From positions 204,763 to 268,762 of the forward strand of contig JAAOMT010000057.1 in assembly GCA_016748015.1 (NCBI GenBank): a DNA stretch of 64,000 nucleotides. The letters run 5' to 3'. The position numbers and the translations under genes were made by a program. A model generated the notes under the pieces. The model saw only the letters and a list, made by a program, of their open reading frames with translations, had not been told where the DNA came from and searched no databases. Below, piece after piece: positions 21,526-34,090 of this stretch. This DNA is from Geosiphon pyriformis (Eukaryota > Glomeromycota > Glomeromycetes > Archaeosporales > Geosiphonaceae). Each line of letters begins with the position of its first letter. Position 1 is the stretch's first letter.

Positions 21526-23127
21526 AAACATTATATTATATTATATTATTATTTATTTATTTTTTAATGATCTTTGCATTTATAATTAAAGACATTATAT
21601 TGCTTTTATAGTTTTAGACACTAAGCAAAACCTTATATCTGTAATTATATTTTCACCTGCAAAAAAGATGTATTTAGAAGTAACAAATAATTTTTGAATT
21701 GCCAAATAATTATAAGCCATATATACAAGATAAAAAAATTGTATTTAATATGTTTAAATATTGAATTATTAATAAAATATTAATTTAAATAAATATTTTT
21801 TGTAATATATCTTCTATTATGCTATTATATCTATTTTTCTATTGGCCATTTTTTTAGAGATATAACAATCAATTTTATCAAGTTTTTTTTATTATTATCA
21901 TCAAATTCTGTCTTTAATATGAATTATATAACTGATACTATAGTATTATTAAAATTGTCATTTAACAAAAAACTTTCATTTGATGTTGGCATAATGTTCA
22001 ATATGTACTCTATTTTAAAAAAAATACACATTTTAAAAGTTTATTTATTGTGTAAGAGTTGAAAAACAAAACTGTTTGAATAAATTAATAATTTACAATT
22101 CTTTTGTTCTATTAATATCATCATTTAAAAATTCTTTTTTTGTGAAATAATAAAATTTTCTTCTTAGATACAATACAATATAAAACATTATAGTTGTATT
22201 TGTTTTAAAGTAATATTCAACCAACTTTCTTTTTATTGTTTTAGTCATTATAACAAGTAATAAATTTAATATTAAATATCTTAAATAAATAACTAAATAA
22301 ATACAATTAAGATTATAATGTTTTACCAAACTCATTATTATCAATTAAGTTTTTAACATAATTAAAAATAATATTAAAAAAAAAAATAATTGAAAAAGCA
22401 GTATTATTTGAATTAGCTAATATTTTGATCACAATATTTTTAAATAATTCAAAGAATTTAGCAATTTTATCAAAAACAACCCACTAATTATGTAAAATAA
22501 AATATTAATGAAGATCAATGTGACTGCTAATAAGAATGTTTAATGTCTATAAATTTATGATTAAAATTTTTGTATTCAAAATATATGAAATCAGAAATAA
22601 ATAACTTGCCAATTTAAGAAATAACCTATTTCTAATTATGTTATAAGTAAAATTCTATTAAATAGAACAATCCAAAATGAGTTTACAATATTTAATTTAA
22701 TATGTATTACAAGTGTATTTAAGAAGCTTAAAATATTAAAATAAGATACAAATTGCAAAGTTAAGTTTTTTAATTTTTAATTTATACAAAGTTTATATTA
22801 GAAAAATTTTAGGTAAATATATTTGGTTTGAGTTTTTAACAAATATTTTGAAAATATTATTCTTTATTTTATTTAGGGATATTTGTACTGTCAAGTTTAA
22901 AATATGATCAAAGTATTAAAGTCAAAGATTCTTCAAGTTTTATTGAATGTTTTTTTTTAATTTTTTTGCTAATTCTCTTATGAAAATATCATTATTTGTG
23001 ATATTATTGAGAGTAATAGCAAAAAGCTGTTAAAAAAAAATTAGGTTATAACTAATAAAATTAATAATAAACTTATATAAAAAAAAATGCAACTCTTTTT
23101 TAAACTTCTTTTTTAACCTTTTTGATT

Positions 23128-23352
23128 AAAAATTTGGCTTGAGGCAATAATAAAAACCATTTAAGTTAATATTAAAAAAATGTGGTTTTCAATAATATAA
23201 ACACTGTAATAACTTTGAGTCTTAGATAATACTAATATTAAAATTTCAGCTCTGGAACAATAATAAAACCAATTTAAGCCAACATTAAAAAAACATAATT
23301 TTCAATAATATAGACACTATGATAACTCTAAGCCTCAGATAATACTAATATA
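23128..23352. repeat. Two ~113-bp tandem repeats inside hAT copy A
   Basis: Two tandem units run about 23128-23240 and 23241-23352 (shared words ggaacaataataaaacc, gtggttttcaataatataaa). They correspond, in inverse orientation, to the three 114-bp units in copy B. Confidence 0.75.
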
Positions 23353-24459
23353 TTATATAATATGTCGATTTTATTATTAGTTATTGACTAATTCAAATTT
23401 ATGCAAAAATATATATATGTATTTTTAATGTAAATTTTTAATATTTTAAAAAATCTATTCTTAATATTTATTTCATTATATCATCTACTTATTAATTCAA
23501 AATTAATTATTGTTTATTGAAGATCTTAATTGTAATTAATATAATAAATAGTAACAGAAACAAAAGCTTTATTATTAAGAGATATTCAAAGATCTAATAT
23601 AAAAAATTTTTTGGACTTAATAGTATTTAAGTGTAGCTATTACATTATAAGTATAAGCAAAAAAAAGAAAAATTTTATAATAAAAATAGTGCTTATTTTT
23701 AATTTTTGTCTATTCAAAACATAAAGTTTTATAACTTTATTCTTAATTGCATTGGCACAAACAGATTAAAAAGTAAAATTCAAATATTAAAATATTTTGA
23801 TTAATTTAGGATTTTTTATTATAAGAAATAGTTATTGATAGTTAATAAGCCAAATATTAATTATGTTATGAAGTTTTTTATTATTAATATTAATAACAGT
23901 TACTACAAAAAACTAAAGCAGTTTTCTAGTTAGATTGGCAAAAAATTATAAAAAAAAATATTAATTTTACTTGTCAAAATATTTCTTTAATTAATTTACA
24001 ATTTTTTTGACCATTTTGTCTTTTTTTATAATATTCTTCTGTTGTAATATATACTGTTTAATGGAAAGTCTCTAAATAATATTATAAAGATTTGATAATA
24101 CCTATAGTTTACAAAAAAATGGTTTATGCACATATTTTGAAACTGTATATTTAGCTGTTTTTTTTTTATCCACTCAAACTTATTAAAATAGTTTTATATT
24201 TTATTCTAAAAATTATGTTTACCAAATATATTAATATTTGAACTATTTAGGTTATCAAATTCCATTATTTTAGATTTTAAATTTTTAGTAACATTGAATA
24301 ATACTAACAATAAATTTATTTTGGTAAGTTAAAAAGTGAAGTTATTATATATATATAATTTTATATATCTTTTTAATTAATTATTGTAATTAAACAAAGT
24401 AATAATTAATAAATAAGTAGAACAAATTATATATTTTTTTAATTCTATTAAACTTAAAC

Positions 24460-24620
24460 AAGTTTGTAAACTTCGAACCAAACTTAAACTGAACTTAAAT
24501 TTGGCAAAAAAATTTAATACCAAACTTGAACCAAATCTACTTTGAAAAATTTGGTCAGTTCAAGTTTGGTTTGTAATTTGAACTAAACTTGAACAACATT
24601 CAAAGTTTGGTTTGATTCTG
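24460..24620. repeat. hAT subterminal repeats, copy A high-coordinate end
   Basis: Dense copies of accaaacttaaactgaact, cttgaaccaaatc and the complement caagtttggtttg. Same type as at 21350-21525. Confidence 0.7.
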
Positions 24621-24636
24621 TTTAATCAGAACTCTA

Positions 24637-26470
24637 ACAAGAGTTACTTCAGACTAAATAGCAGTTTCAATAACCAATTTTATTTATAAAAACATTATTT
24701 GTTATCATGATTGTTCAAAAAAACTTTTATATAATAAAAAAAGAGCTTTTTTCAGTATACTAATTAAAAAACTTTGTAAAAAAATAGAAATACATTATAA
24801 ATTCTCTTTCTTTTATTACTTTTAAACAAATAGTCTAATAAAATGTTTCAATATAATACTATGTAAAACTCTAGCCAAAACCAGTAAAAAAACAAATCTA
24901 TAAAACAAAGTGCTGCCTTTAATTTTGTTTGCTTATAGAATTGTAAATTATAATATAATAAATTATAAATCTTTTTATCTATTCTATAAATAAATAGCAA
25001 CTTTATTAATAAAAATTAATATTGAAACAATATTCTTTAAATAAATTACAATAAAAAATTATAAAAACATTTTGCAAAAAAAACTTAATATTATTCTTGA
25101 TTTATTGATAAAAGCACAAATAATTGCTTTTAAAAAAATAAAACAGTTTCAAGAAAAGCTTAAAAAAAAAAACTTATAAAAAACTTTTTTTAAGTATTGA
25201 TAACTTAATTTTAAAATATTATTTAAACAAAGATAATATCTATAATAATAAATTTTCTAATCAGTAGAAAGAACTTTTTATAGTCAACAAAGTTTTAAAC
25301 AATAGTTTTAATAATTACTCTGTTTATAACATATAACTCAAAAAATATTACAAACAATTTAATTGGTTACTTATTATAATAATACTGACACAAATAATTA
25401 GCAAAAATCAGATATAAATAAATGCACTATTTTCAAAACAGAAATATTTTTAATTAATATAAACAATTATTTTTTAGATCAAAACATTCAAAATGCTTTT
25501 TATATTTTCTATGAATATTAAATCAAAAACTATTCAAATACTACTTTGACTATTGGAAAACAGACAATCATAACTAATAACAATAAAACACATACTATTA
25601 TTAAACCAAAAAAACCACTATCAAAAAAGAAAAAATTGGTAGCAAAATAGATAAATATATACTTAAAAACATAATAGCAAGCATAATATTATCTTCTAAT
25701 ACACTTAAAAAAACAATTAAAGAAATCTTGCTTATAAACAAAAATCTGTTATATAAAAAACAATTAAAGCTTTATGATTGATTTGATGAAATTATAAAAG
25801 ACATAAAGCTTATAAAGAAAACAACTTCAAAGATACAAGTAGAAATTCTGGATATTATATAATTAGATGTCTTAAAAGTTTTAACCATTGCTAAAAAAGC
25901 TAAAACTTTTATACAAAAATTTAATTTTTTGAATACAAAGCTAATTTTATCTTAGCTATTATATACTTTATCCACAAAAAACTTCAACAAATTAATTAGT
26001 TTTGAATTAGATAAAACTTTTTAATTAAATTATTTCATAAATAGCTTGATTTTGCCAGAGCTTAATCTTTTAAAGAAGATAATATTATGATTAAAAACCA
26101 TAATTTTTATTAGTTATCACATATATTAGCCACTAATATCACATAATTAACCATTCTATTTTTAGATATTAATCATTAATTTGATTAATGATTTGACTAT
26201 TGACTTGACTATTAACTTGATTATTGATTTGATTATTGATTTGATTAATAATCTGATTGTTGACCAGATTATTAACCTCATTATTAATCTTATTATTAAC
26301 CATTTTTAATAGTTATATAAGTAATAAGTTTCTTAACTGTAGAAAAATATGATTAAAATAATAAAATAAAACTCATTATTAATTATTTTTTCTTATAACA
26401 CTTATTTTTTTTTTTTATCTTTAAGTATCTGAATATCTTGGAATAAAAAATTACTTGTTAGTATTTATAT
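24637..26470 (+). mobile_element. Second copy of element 2: 3' half (integrase tail and start of 3' LTR)
   Basis: 24645-25600 is the near-collinear reverse complement of 5560-6560, the integrase core and tail of element 2 (for example cttcagactaaatagcagtt and ttcaaaaaaacttttata). A purine-rich tract (aaagaagataa, 26072-26082) precedes an LTR2 start at 26083 (TATTATGATTAAAAACC; TG has become TA). LTR2 then runs, with its 12-bp repeats, to about 26470, where hAT copy B cuts it. The LTR resumes at 30524. C has been replaced by T almost throughout. Confidence 0.75.
26160..26305 (+). repeat. 12-bp tandem repeats in LTR2
   Basis: Imperfect 12-base units of type TTGATTATTGAT / TTGACTATTAAC (26160-26305) are the reverse complement of the array at 11889-12015. 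Confidence 0.75.
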
Positions 26471-26544
26471 ACTGTTATTTATAAAAATTAAGAATTATAA
26501 TAATAAGTAAAATAGCCAATTAGAAATAAGTATAATAAAAAGAA

Positions 26545-27283
26545 GAATTCCAGAATTTTTCTCAAAAAATTGCAAAATTCCAGAATTTTTTTTAAAAAAA
26601 TTAAAAAATTAAAAAAAAATCTTATATAACACAAATTATGTATATATAGCAAAAGTATTAAAAGCAAAAAAAATATTCAAAACTCAGACAAAACAGTAGT
26701 TAAAAATAACTATTTACTTTCTATCTTTTCTTTAAAAAAGTTTTTTATGACTTGAAGTAGAATTACACTAATATTAATAAAATATTCAATTATCATTTAA
26801 TCTATGTTATTATTATTTGATTAAAGAAATATTAATCACTACTACTCTATTAACATAAAATGTTAATAGAATTCAATACTTAATTATACTAAACCAATAG
26901 CTTTTAATCATAACTATTAATGAGATACTAATTTTTTCTTTTTTTTTCTTTTGTTTTTTTATTGTTTACTAATTGATTAAAAAAATTAAGTACTAAGTAA
27001 TTAATGTTAAGAATAGCTTGGTAAAAGACTTAAAAACAAGAGTAAAAAATTTAAAAATAGCTTATCAGAAGAACATGATTGTTAGAATAAACTAATTACT
27101 ATGTTAAAAAAAAATTCATAAAAAAAACCATCAATTGAATCTCTATTTATTATACAAAAAACTCAACCAAAACTTTTAAACTCTAAAATTTTTAAAAATT
27201 ATCAACATTTTCAGCTATTGAGCACCAAGTTATGAATTTGTTATTTGTTTTAATATTTTAAATAATTATCTGTAATAATATAT
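26545..27283 (+). repeat. Solo LTR, family LTR1, inside hAT copy B
   Basis: It aligns with the 3' LTR of element 1 from about 4930 on: aaattatgtatatatagca, aatagcttttaatcataact (26896), agaatagcttggtaaaagac (27009), ataaactaattactatgtta, tttattatacaaaaaactca and gcaccaagttatgaatttgt (27220), ending ctgtaataatata near 27283. hAT sequence homologous to copy A starts directly after it (cttaccaaaataaattta). It has no internal element sequence, hence a solo LTR. Confidence 0.75.
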
Positions 27284-28386
27284 ATAATAATTCTACTTTC
27301 TAACTTACCAAAATAAATTTATTGTTAATATTATCCAATGTTATTAAAGATTTAAAATCCAAAATAATAGAATTTAATAACTTAAATAATTTAAATATTA
27401 ATATATTTGGTAAATATAGTTTTTAAAATGAAATATAAGACTATTTTAATAAATTTAAGTAGATAAAAAAAAACAGCTAAATATACAGTCTCAAAATATG
27501 TGCATAAACCATTTTTTTGTAGAACTATAGATATTACTAAACTTTTATAATGCTATTTAAAGACTTTTTATTAAACAATATATATTATAATAAAAGAATA
27601 TTATAAGAAAAAACAAAATGTTCAAAAAGATTGTAAGTCAATTAAAAAAATGTTTCAACAGATAAGATTGCTATTTTTTTTTATGATTTATGATGCATCT
27701 TAATAAAAACCAAATGGAACTGAATTTGCTGAATTTTTTCATAATTTTTGACTCAACGCTCTTATTTGTTTCTCTAATTATGGTAGTCATTTTTTTGATC
27801 AATTAACTAGAAAACTGTTTTAGTTTTCTGTAGTAACTGCTATTAATATTAATAATAAAAAACTTTATAACATAATTATTATTTGGTTTATTAACTACTA
27901 GTAACTATTTTTTATAGTAAAAAACTTTAAATTAATTAAAATATTTTAATATTTGAATTCTACTTCTTAACTTGTTTATGCTAATATAATTAAAAATAAA
28001 GTTATAGAACTCTATGTCTTAAGTAAACAAAAATTAAGAGTAAATACTACCTTTATTATGAATATTTTTTTTTACTTATACTTATAACATAATAAACATA
28101 TTTAAATATTATCAAATCTAAAATTTCTTTTATATTAGATTTTTGGATATTTTTTAATAACAAAGTCTTTGTTTTTACCATTTATTATATTAATAATAAT
28201 TAGAACATTTAATAAACAATAATTGATTTTAGATTAATAAATAAATGACATGATAAAATAAATATTGCAAATAGATTTTTTAAAGTATTAAAAAATTATA
28301 GAATTACACTAAAAATATATATGTATATTCTTATATGAATTTGGATTAGTTAATAGTCAATAATAAAATTAACATATTATACAATA

Positions 28387-28728
28387 TATTAATATTATCT
28401 AAGACTCAGAGTTATTATAATGCTTATATTATCAAAAATCATATTTTCTCAATATTGGCTTAAGTTGGTTTTCATTATTGCTTTAGAGCTAAATTTTTGG
28501 TATTAATATTATTTAAAACTTAGAGTTACTACAATGCTTATATCATTAAAAATTATGTTTTTTTAATATTGGCTTAAGTTGGTTTTTATCATTGTTTTAG
28601 AGCTGAATTTTTGGTATTAGTATTATCTAAAACTCGGAATTATTATAATATTCATATTATTAAAAACCACATTTTTTTAATATTAGCTTAAGTGGTTTTT
28701 ATTATTGTCTTGAGCAAAATTTTTAGCC
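28387..28728. repeat. Three 114-bp tandem repeats inside hAT copy B
   Basis: Units start at 28387, 28501 and 28615, all with tattaatattat..., a central ttggcttaagttgg and a final aatttttgg. The 114-base period is a multiple of three. However, every unit has the same TAA in the frame that reads otherwise best, so coding is not supported. Copy A has only two units. Confidence 0.8.
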
Positions 28729-30329
28729 AAAAAGATTAAAAAAGAGTTACATTTATTTTTTTTATACAAATTTATTATTAATTTTATTAATTATAATCTA
28801 ATTTTTTTTCAACAGTTTTTTGCTATTACTCTTGATAATACTGCAAATAATAGTATTTTTGTAAGAGAGTTAATAAGAAAATTAAAAGAGAAAAACATTC
28901 AATAAAACTCAGAAGACTTTTGATTTTAATGCTTTAATCATATTTTAAACTTAATAGTACAGACAGCTCTAGATAAAATAAAGAATAATATTTCCAAGGT
29001 ATTTGTTAAAAATCCAAACCAAATATATTTACCTGAAATTTTCCTATAATAAACTTTGTATAAATTAAAGATTAAAGAACTTAACTCTGCAATTCATACT
29101 TTGCTTTAATGTTTTAAACTTTTTGAATACACCTGTAATACATGTTAAATTAAATACCATAAACTTATTTTAAATTGTTTCATTCAATAAAATTCTATTT
29201 ATAATATAGTTAAAAATAGATTATTTTTTAAATTAGCAAGTCATTTATTTTTGATTTTATATATTTTGAATACAAAAATTCTAACTGTAAATTTATAGAT
29301 ATTAAACACCCTTATTAGCACTTATATTGATTTTTATTAATATGCTATTTCATATGATTAGTGAACTGTTTTTAATAAAATTGTTAAATTTCTTGAACTT
29401 TTTAAAAATATTATGGTTAAAATGTTAATTAATTCAAATAATACTGCCTTCTTAATTATTTTCTTTTTTAATATTATTTTTAATTATGTTAAGGACATAG
29501 TTGATAATAATAAATCTGATAAAGCATAATCTTGATTGTATTTATTTAATTATTTATTTAACATATTTAATATTAATCTATTACTTATCACAGCAGCTAA
29601 AACAGCAAAAAAAAAGTTGGTTGAATATTACTTTAAAATAAATACAACTATAATACTTTGTACTGTATTAGATCTAAAAAAAAAAATTTATTATTTTACA
29701 AAGAGAAAATTCTCAAATAACAATATTAATAAAATAAAAGAATTATAAGTTATTAATTTATTTAAACAGTTTATTTTTCAATTTTTACATGATAAATAGA
29801 CTTTTAAAATATATACTCTCTTTAAAATAGAGTATATACTGAATATTATATTAATATTAAATAACAGTTTTTTGTTGAATGACAATTTTAATAATACTAT
29901 AATATTAATCACATGATTCATATTAAAGACAGACTTTAATAATAATAAAGAAAAAAAACTTAACAAAATTAATTGTTATATCTTTGAAAAAATGACCAAT
30001 AGAAAAATAGATATAATAGCATAATAAAAAATATATTACAAAAAATATTTATTTAAATTAATATTTTATTTATAATTTAATATTTAAGCATATCAAACAC
30101 AGTTTTTTTATCTTGCATATATGGCTTATAATTATTTGGCAATTCAAAAATTATTTGTTGTTTTTGAATGTGTCTTTTCTGCAAGTAAAAATATGATTAC
30201 AAAAATAAGATTTTACTTAGTGTTTAAAATTATAAGAGCAACACAGTGTCTTCAATTATGAATGTAAAAACCATTGAAAGAAAAATTAAATAATAATATA
30301 GTATAATATAATGTTTTTAATAATTGAAT

Positions 30330-30500
30330 TTGAACATGTTCATAAATTTTAAACCGAACTTAAATCAAACTTGTTATATGTGTTTAGATTTAATTCAAGT
30401 TTAATAATTTTAAGTCTGGTTTAAGTTTAAGTTCAAAATTTTGCCAAATTTTCTGTTCAAGTTTGGTTTAGTTTAGTAGTTTGATTAAACTTGAACTGAA
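30330..30500. repeat. hAT subterminal repeats, copy B right end
   Basis: Repeated motifs of the type aaaccgaacttaaatcaaac and caagtttggtttagttt, as at both ends of copy A. Confidence 0.7.
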
Positions 30501-30523
30501 TTGGAACAAACATTAGAATCTTA

Positions 30524-30960
30524 CATATTTTATCTTTTTTTTTTCTTAATTGGTATTATTAAAAAATTAATCTAAAAAACAATTGTTTGTTTTTGTAATT
30601 TATTAAATAAAAAAATAATTGAAAAACACAATAATACTTGTTATTAATTCTAAAAATTGCCAAGTTAAAGCATAAAATAATAGCAGTAGTATTATTTTAT
30701 TAACAATTATAAACTATTTTTTTATCTTCAGATTTTCAAAAAAAAATTTGCAATTGTAATTTTTATAAGACTAATTATATACATTAAATTTTTACTTATT
30801 TAATTAACTTTCTTATTGTAATTCTCTCTTTAATTAATTTTATCATTTTACAATCTTGTTTTCTCTTGCTATCTATTAGTTTGTTATTTTAATTTGTAAT
30901 AATATTATATTATAATTAAATAATTTATATTATTTTATTATTTTTTTGCTAAATTTTTGA
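30524..30960 (+). repeat. Second half of the LTR2 interrupted by hAT copy B
   Basis: It matches the reverse complement of about 11730-11345: ttgaaaaacacaataatact (30620), aataatagcagtagtattat (30678), ttgcaattgtaatttttataag (30740-30770) and ttattgtaattctctcttta (30813). Confidence 0.75.
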
Positions 30961-33640
30961 ATTATAACATTATAAACATTGTGTTTTTATTTGTTTTTGT
31001 TGGTTTGTTTGTGTACTAAGTTCAATTAAAAATTAAGCAATTTTTTCAAGCCAATTTTTATAGAAACAGCAACATAATTAGTCATAAAAAACTTATTAAA
31101 CAGATATATATATTGATTAACTAAAGAATTTCAAAGTTTTTTATTTACTAAGATAAAATCAATATATTTTTTAACTTTTTAAGAATTTGATTATATAAGA
31201 CATATACAGAAAAATAAGTTTATAAGAACATTAAACAAATTTAAATTTTTGAACTTTCTAAAACTTATACTGTAATTAGATCTATTTTTATTGAAGTTTT
31301 TGTTCAAAATTGTAAAAAAATTAGTGTTTAAACCAATAGTAACTAATAAATTAATTTTATTAGTCTGTATTAATCTTTTGTTTAATATAACATTTATGTA
31401 AAGTTTAATAATAAAAATCAATAATTAATTTTTAAATAAAAGATATAAACACAAAAACTAACCAGTAATTTTTGTTAATTTATAAACATATTCAATTATA
31501 TTATTGTTTTCAATAATTATAATCTTAAAATTTATGTAATTTGTTTTAGTATCAGAAGTAAAAACTTAAATTTTATCGGATTTTTATTATTATTTATGGT
31601 TTTATTTTGGTTTTTAACTTAGTTTTTAAAATAATTGAAATTAAATTGTTTATTTTTCTATGCTAATAAATCATTTCTAATTGCTTAGTAAAGTTATTTA
31701 CTTTATAAATATTATATATAACAATTTTTTAACAAGACTTTTTATTAAAAAAAAAACATATTAGAAACTTAAATCAAGTTATTAAACTTATAACAGAAGC
31801 TAATAAATTATTTAACTGTTTTTTTAACTTAACAATATTCAAAAATGCTAAAAAAGTTGATATTATTATAGTTTTATTACTAGTAGTCATATTTAAATTA
31901 TTTTTTATTACCATATTATTTATTAAATTTTGCAATAAAAAATTATTAGTAACTAATATTCAAAGTCAAACTGGAAAATTATTAATACAAATATGTCTAA
32001 TCTCTTAATTAACTTATTAATTTGTTCTACAAAATTAGCAAAATTATATTTAATTTTAATAAAATATAATTTTATGTTAATTACAATTAATAAAAAAAAT
32101 TTAACTTTATTAAAAGCATTAAATTAAAAAAAAAGCCAAAAAACATTTGCAAAAAAAAGTTATTAACAATTAAAGCCCAAAATTTGTTATTAAAAACTAT
32201 TAAATAATTAATAAAAACCAGTTTCTTAACATAAATTTTATTCAGTTTAAACCAGTTTAAGTTTGATAATAAAACTTTTTTTTTCTTAATAATCTATTCT
32301 TTAACTGCTAATTTGCAATCAAAAAAAATGTAATCAATTTTATTATAAAGTAAGCAAACAGTTAATATTAGATAAAACCAATACAAAAACACATTTTTAA
32401 TAACAAAAATTATAGCTATAGTCTTAATTAAACTATCTTTAAAATTAAAATATATAATAATACATTTAGTTCAAAAATAATTGATAATATTGTAATTAAT
32501 TACACAAGTTTTTTTATTAATTAACCAATAAAATCTTAAAAATTATAGACAGTTGTGTCTATTAAAAAAGTATATAATAAAGTTCTATATATATTTTTGA
32601 TATTCTATAGTTTTTTATTAATATTAACTTTGATTATATATATTATATTTTTCTTAATAAGAATAGATTAATTAAATGCCAAAAAATTGGCTTGATAATT
32701 GTTTTTTGTCAAAGTTTTACTAATTGCATTTTAATTAATTTAATTATTCCAAAATTAACTAATACAATATATACAATTTTTATTAATATTTTTACAAAAT
32801 TTTTTTTTATAATTATAGTCTGATTTATGTGATTGTTTATTGGTTTTTTAAGATTAATATTTATCACAAAACCACAATTATTTATCAAACTGGCAGCTGT
32901 TATTATTGTTAATTCAAAAGTGAAAGATATTTAAATAATCTTACCAAATTTTAAAAAGATAAAAACTTTTTCAAAACCATTCACATTAGAAAAAAAATTC
33001 TTAATAGTCTTTAACTTTTTTTAAGATAATTTTTCAGTTATTGCAAAAAGATTAATATTCAAAATAAAAGATTTACAAACTGGAAATTCAATTGATAGTT
33101 TCAAAAAAAGAAAAAAAAAAGAAAAAAAAAACTATTTAAGATATTATCAAACTATTACTGCCAACATTAAATTTAATTTATTCAAGAGACTTTCTAAGTA
33201 TATGCTTTATAACAATTTTTTTAAGCTTTTTAAAAATTATGTTAATATTTTTAAGTTTTAATTTTTTATTACTTTTGAGTTAAAAACTTATTTTCTCTAT
33301 AAAAAACTTTTATTTTATATTAATGTTTTTTAAATTAGTAATGTTTTTAATTTTAAAGTCAATTATTTTACTAATTGCAAAAGTATTTTAAAAATCATTT
33401 GCATTGACTATAATAACAGATTTTTTTAAAATACTATTTTTGTATTTTTATAATAGATAAATCTAAAGCTATTAAGCCAATACCAAATTTTTTTTGGTAT
33501 TTTTTATATTTAAATTACTGCCAAACTTAACAAGTTTATATTTAAACAAAAAATTGTGAAGTATTTAACTAAATTGTAAATAATAAACAGAAACAGAAAA
33601 ACTTTTTTTTTCAAAATTGGCTCTTTAAAAAATTTTTAAA
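30961..33640. other. AT-rich stretch, no gene recognised
   Basis: Very AT-rich; stops are frequent in all frames. A 76-codon open stretch on the - strand (31191-31421) has no recognisable domain and the composition of a decayed transposon. Probably more transposon relics, but I cannot name them. Confidence 0.45.
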
Positions 33641-33659
33641 ATATAGAAAAAAAATATTA

Positions 33660-34090
33660 ATTTTTTTTGAACTTATTCGATTTTTATAAATTAATATTAA
33701 TAGCATTAATTTAATACAATTAATCGGACTAAAACAATAATTTTTGATTATAACTATTAATAATATTTTTATTTTTTTTATTGTATTTATTTGTTTAATT
33801 AATTAAAAAAAAGTACTAAAATTATAATATTTAGAATATCTAATAAAAAACACAAAAAATAGCATATAAAAAATAGTTAAAGAACTAAAATTATTTACTA
33901 CAGAATAAATTGATTATTATATTAAAAAAGTTAAATATCAAATATTATTGATTATTAATATTAAATTTCTGTTTATTATACAAAAAACTTAATCTATAAG
34001 AATTTTTAGATAATTAAATTTTTCAAATTTAATCAACAAATTAAAAACACTAATTTATAAATTAAAATTTATATATTATTATTTATAATA
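33660..34090 (+). repeat. Relic LTR, family LTR1
   Basis: Landmarks in order: aacaataatttttgattata (33735, compare 5113), the T-rich tract, agtactaaaattataatatt, gaataaattgattattatat (33903, compare 5350), ctgtttattatacaaaaaac (33968, compare 5427). It is nearly C-free and very close to the relic at 17.9 kb. Confidence 0.65.

Larger units (their letters stand above)
21335..24636 (-). mobile_element. hAT DNA transposon, copy A, broken
   Basis: The transposase reads on the - strand. The 22093-22344 stretch (KRKLVEYYFKTNTTIMFYIV) is the part before the dimerisation region. Near 21720-21610 the hAT C-terminal signature reads MAYNYLAIQKLFVTSKYIFF, then AGENIITDIRFCLVSKTI (family: DYLAI...VASERVFSSAG). 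Ends carry inverted copies: tagggttttgatg at 21335 and the complement of tagagttctgat at 24636. Both are followed by many copies of CAAACTTGAACCAAAC-like subterminal repeats. An inverted second copy is at 26473-30523. I see no clear 8-bp target duplication. Confidence 0.75.
26473..30523 (+). mobile_element. hAT DNA transposon, copy B, broken, inserted in LTR2
   Basis: Transposase reads on the + strand. 29536-29748 (AAKTAKKKLVEYYFKINTTI) matches copy A. At about 30117-30290 the hAT C-terminal signature MAYNYLAIQKLFVVFECVFS, then ASKNMITKIRFYLVFKII is readable. The right end is the complement of TAAGATTCTAATG at 30523, comparable to copy A's tagggttttgatg. LTR2 sequence is interrupted at about 26470 and resumes at 30524, with related words on both sides (ttatata / ttacata). 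An LTR1 copy is embedded near the left end. The left terminal inverted repeat is not recognisable. Confidence 0.75.

Noticed and set aside
21327-24644. 8-bp target-site duplication of hAT copy A
   Set aside because: The flanks (gttaaaat and acaagagt) do not match well enough, even allowing for C-to-T changes.
29536-29748. Separate small gene of 70 codons
   Set aside because: It is a segment of the hAT transposase, repeated in inverse orientation at 22093-22344, and followed by the hAT C-terminal signature.
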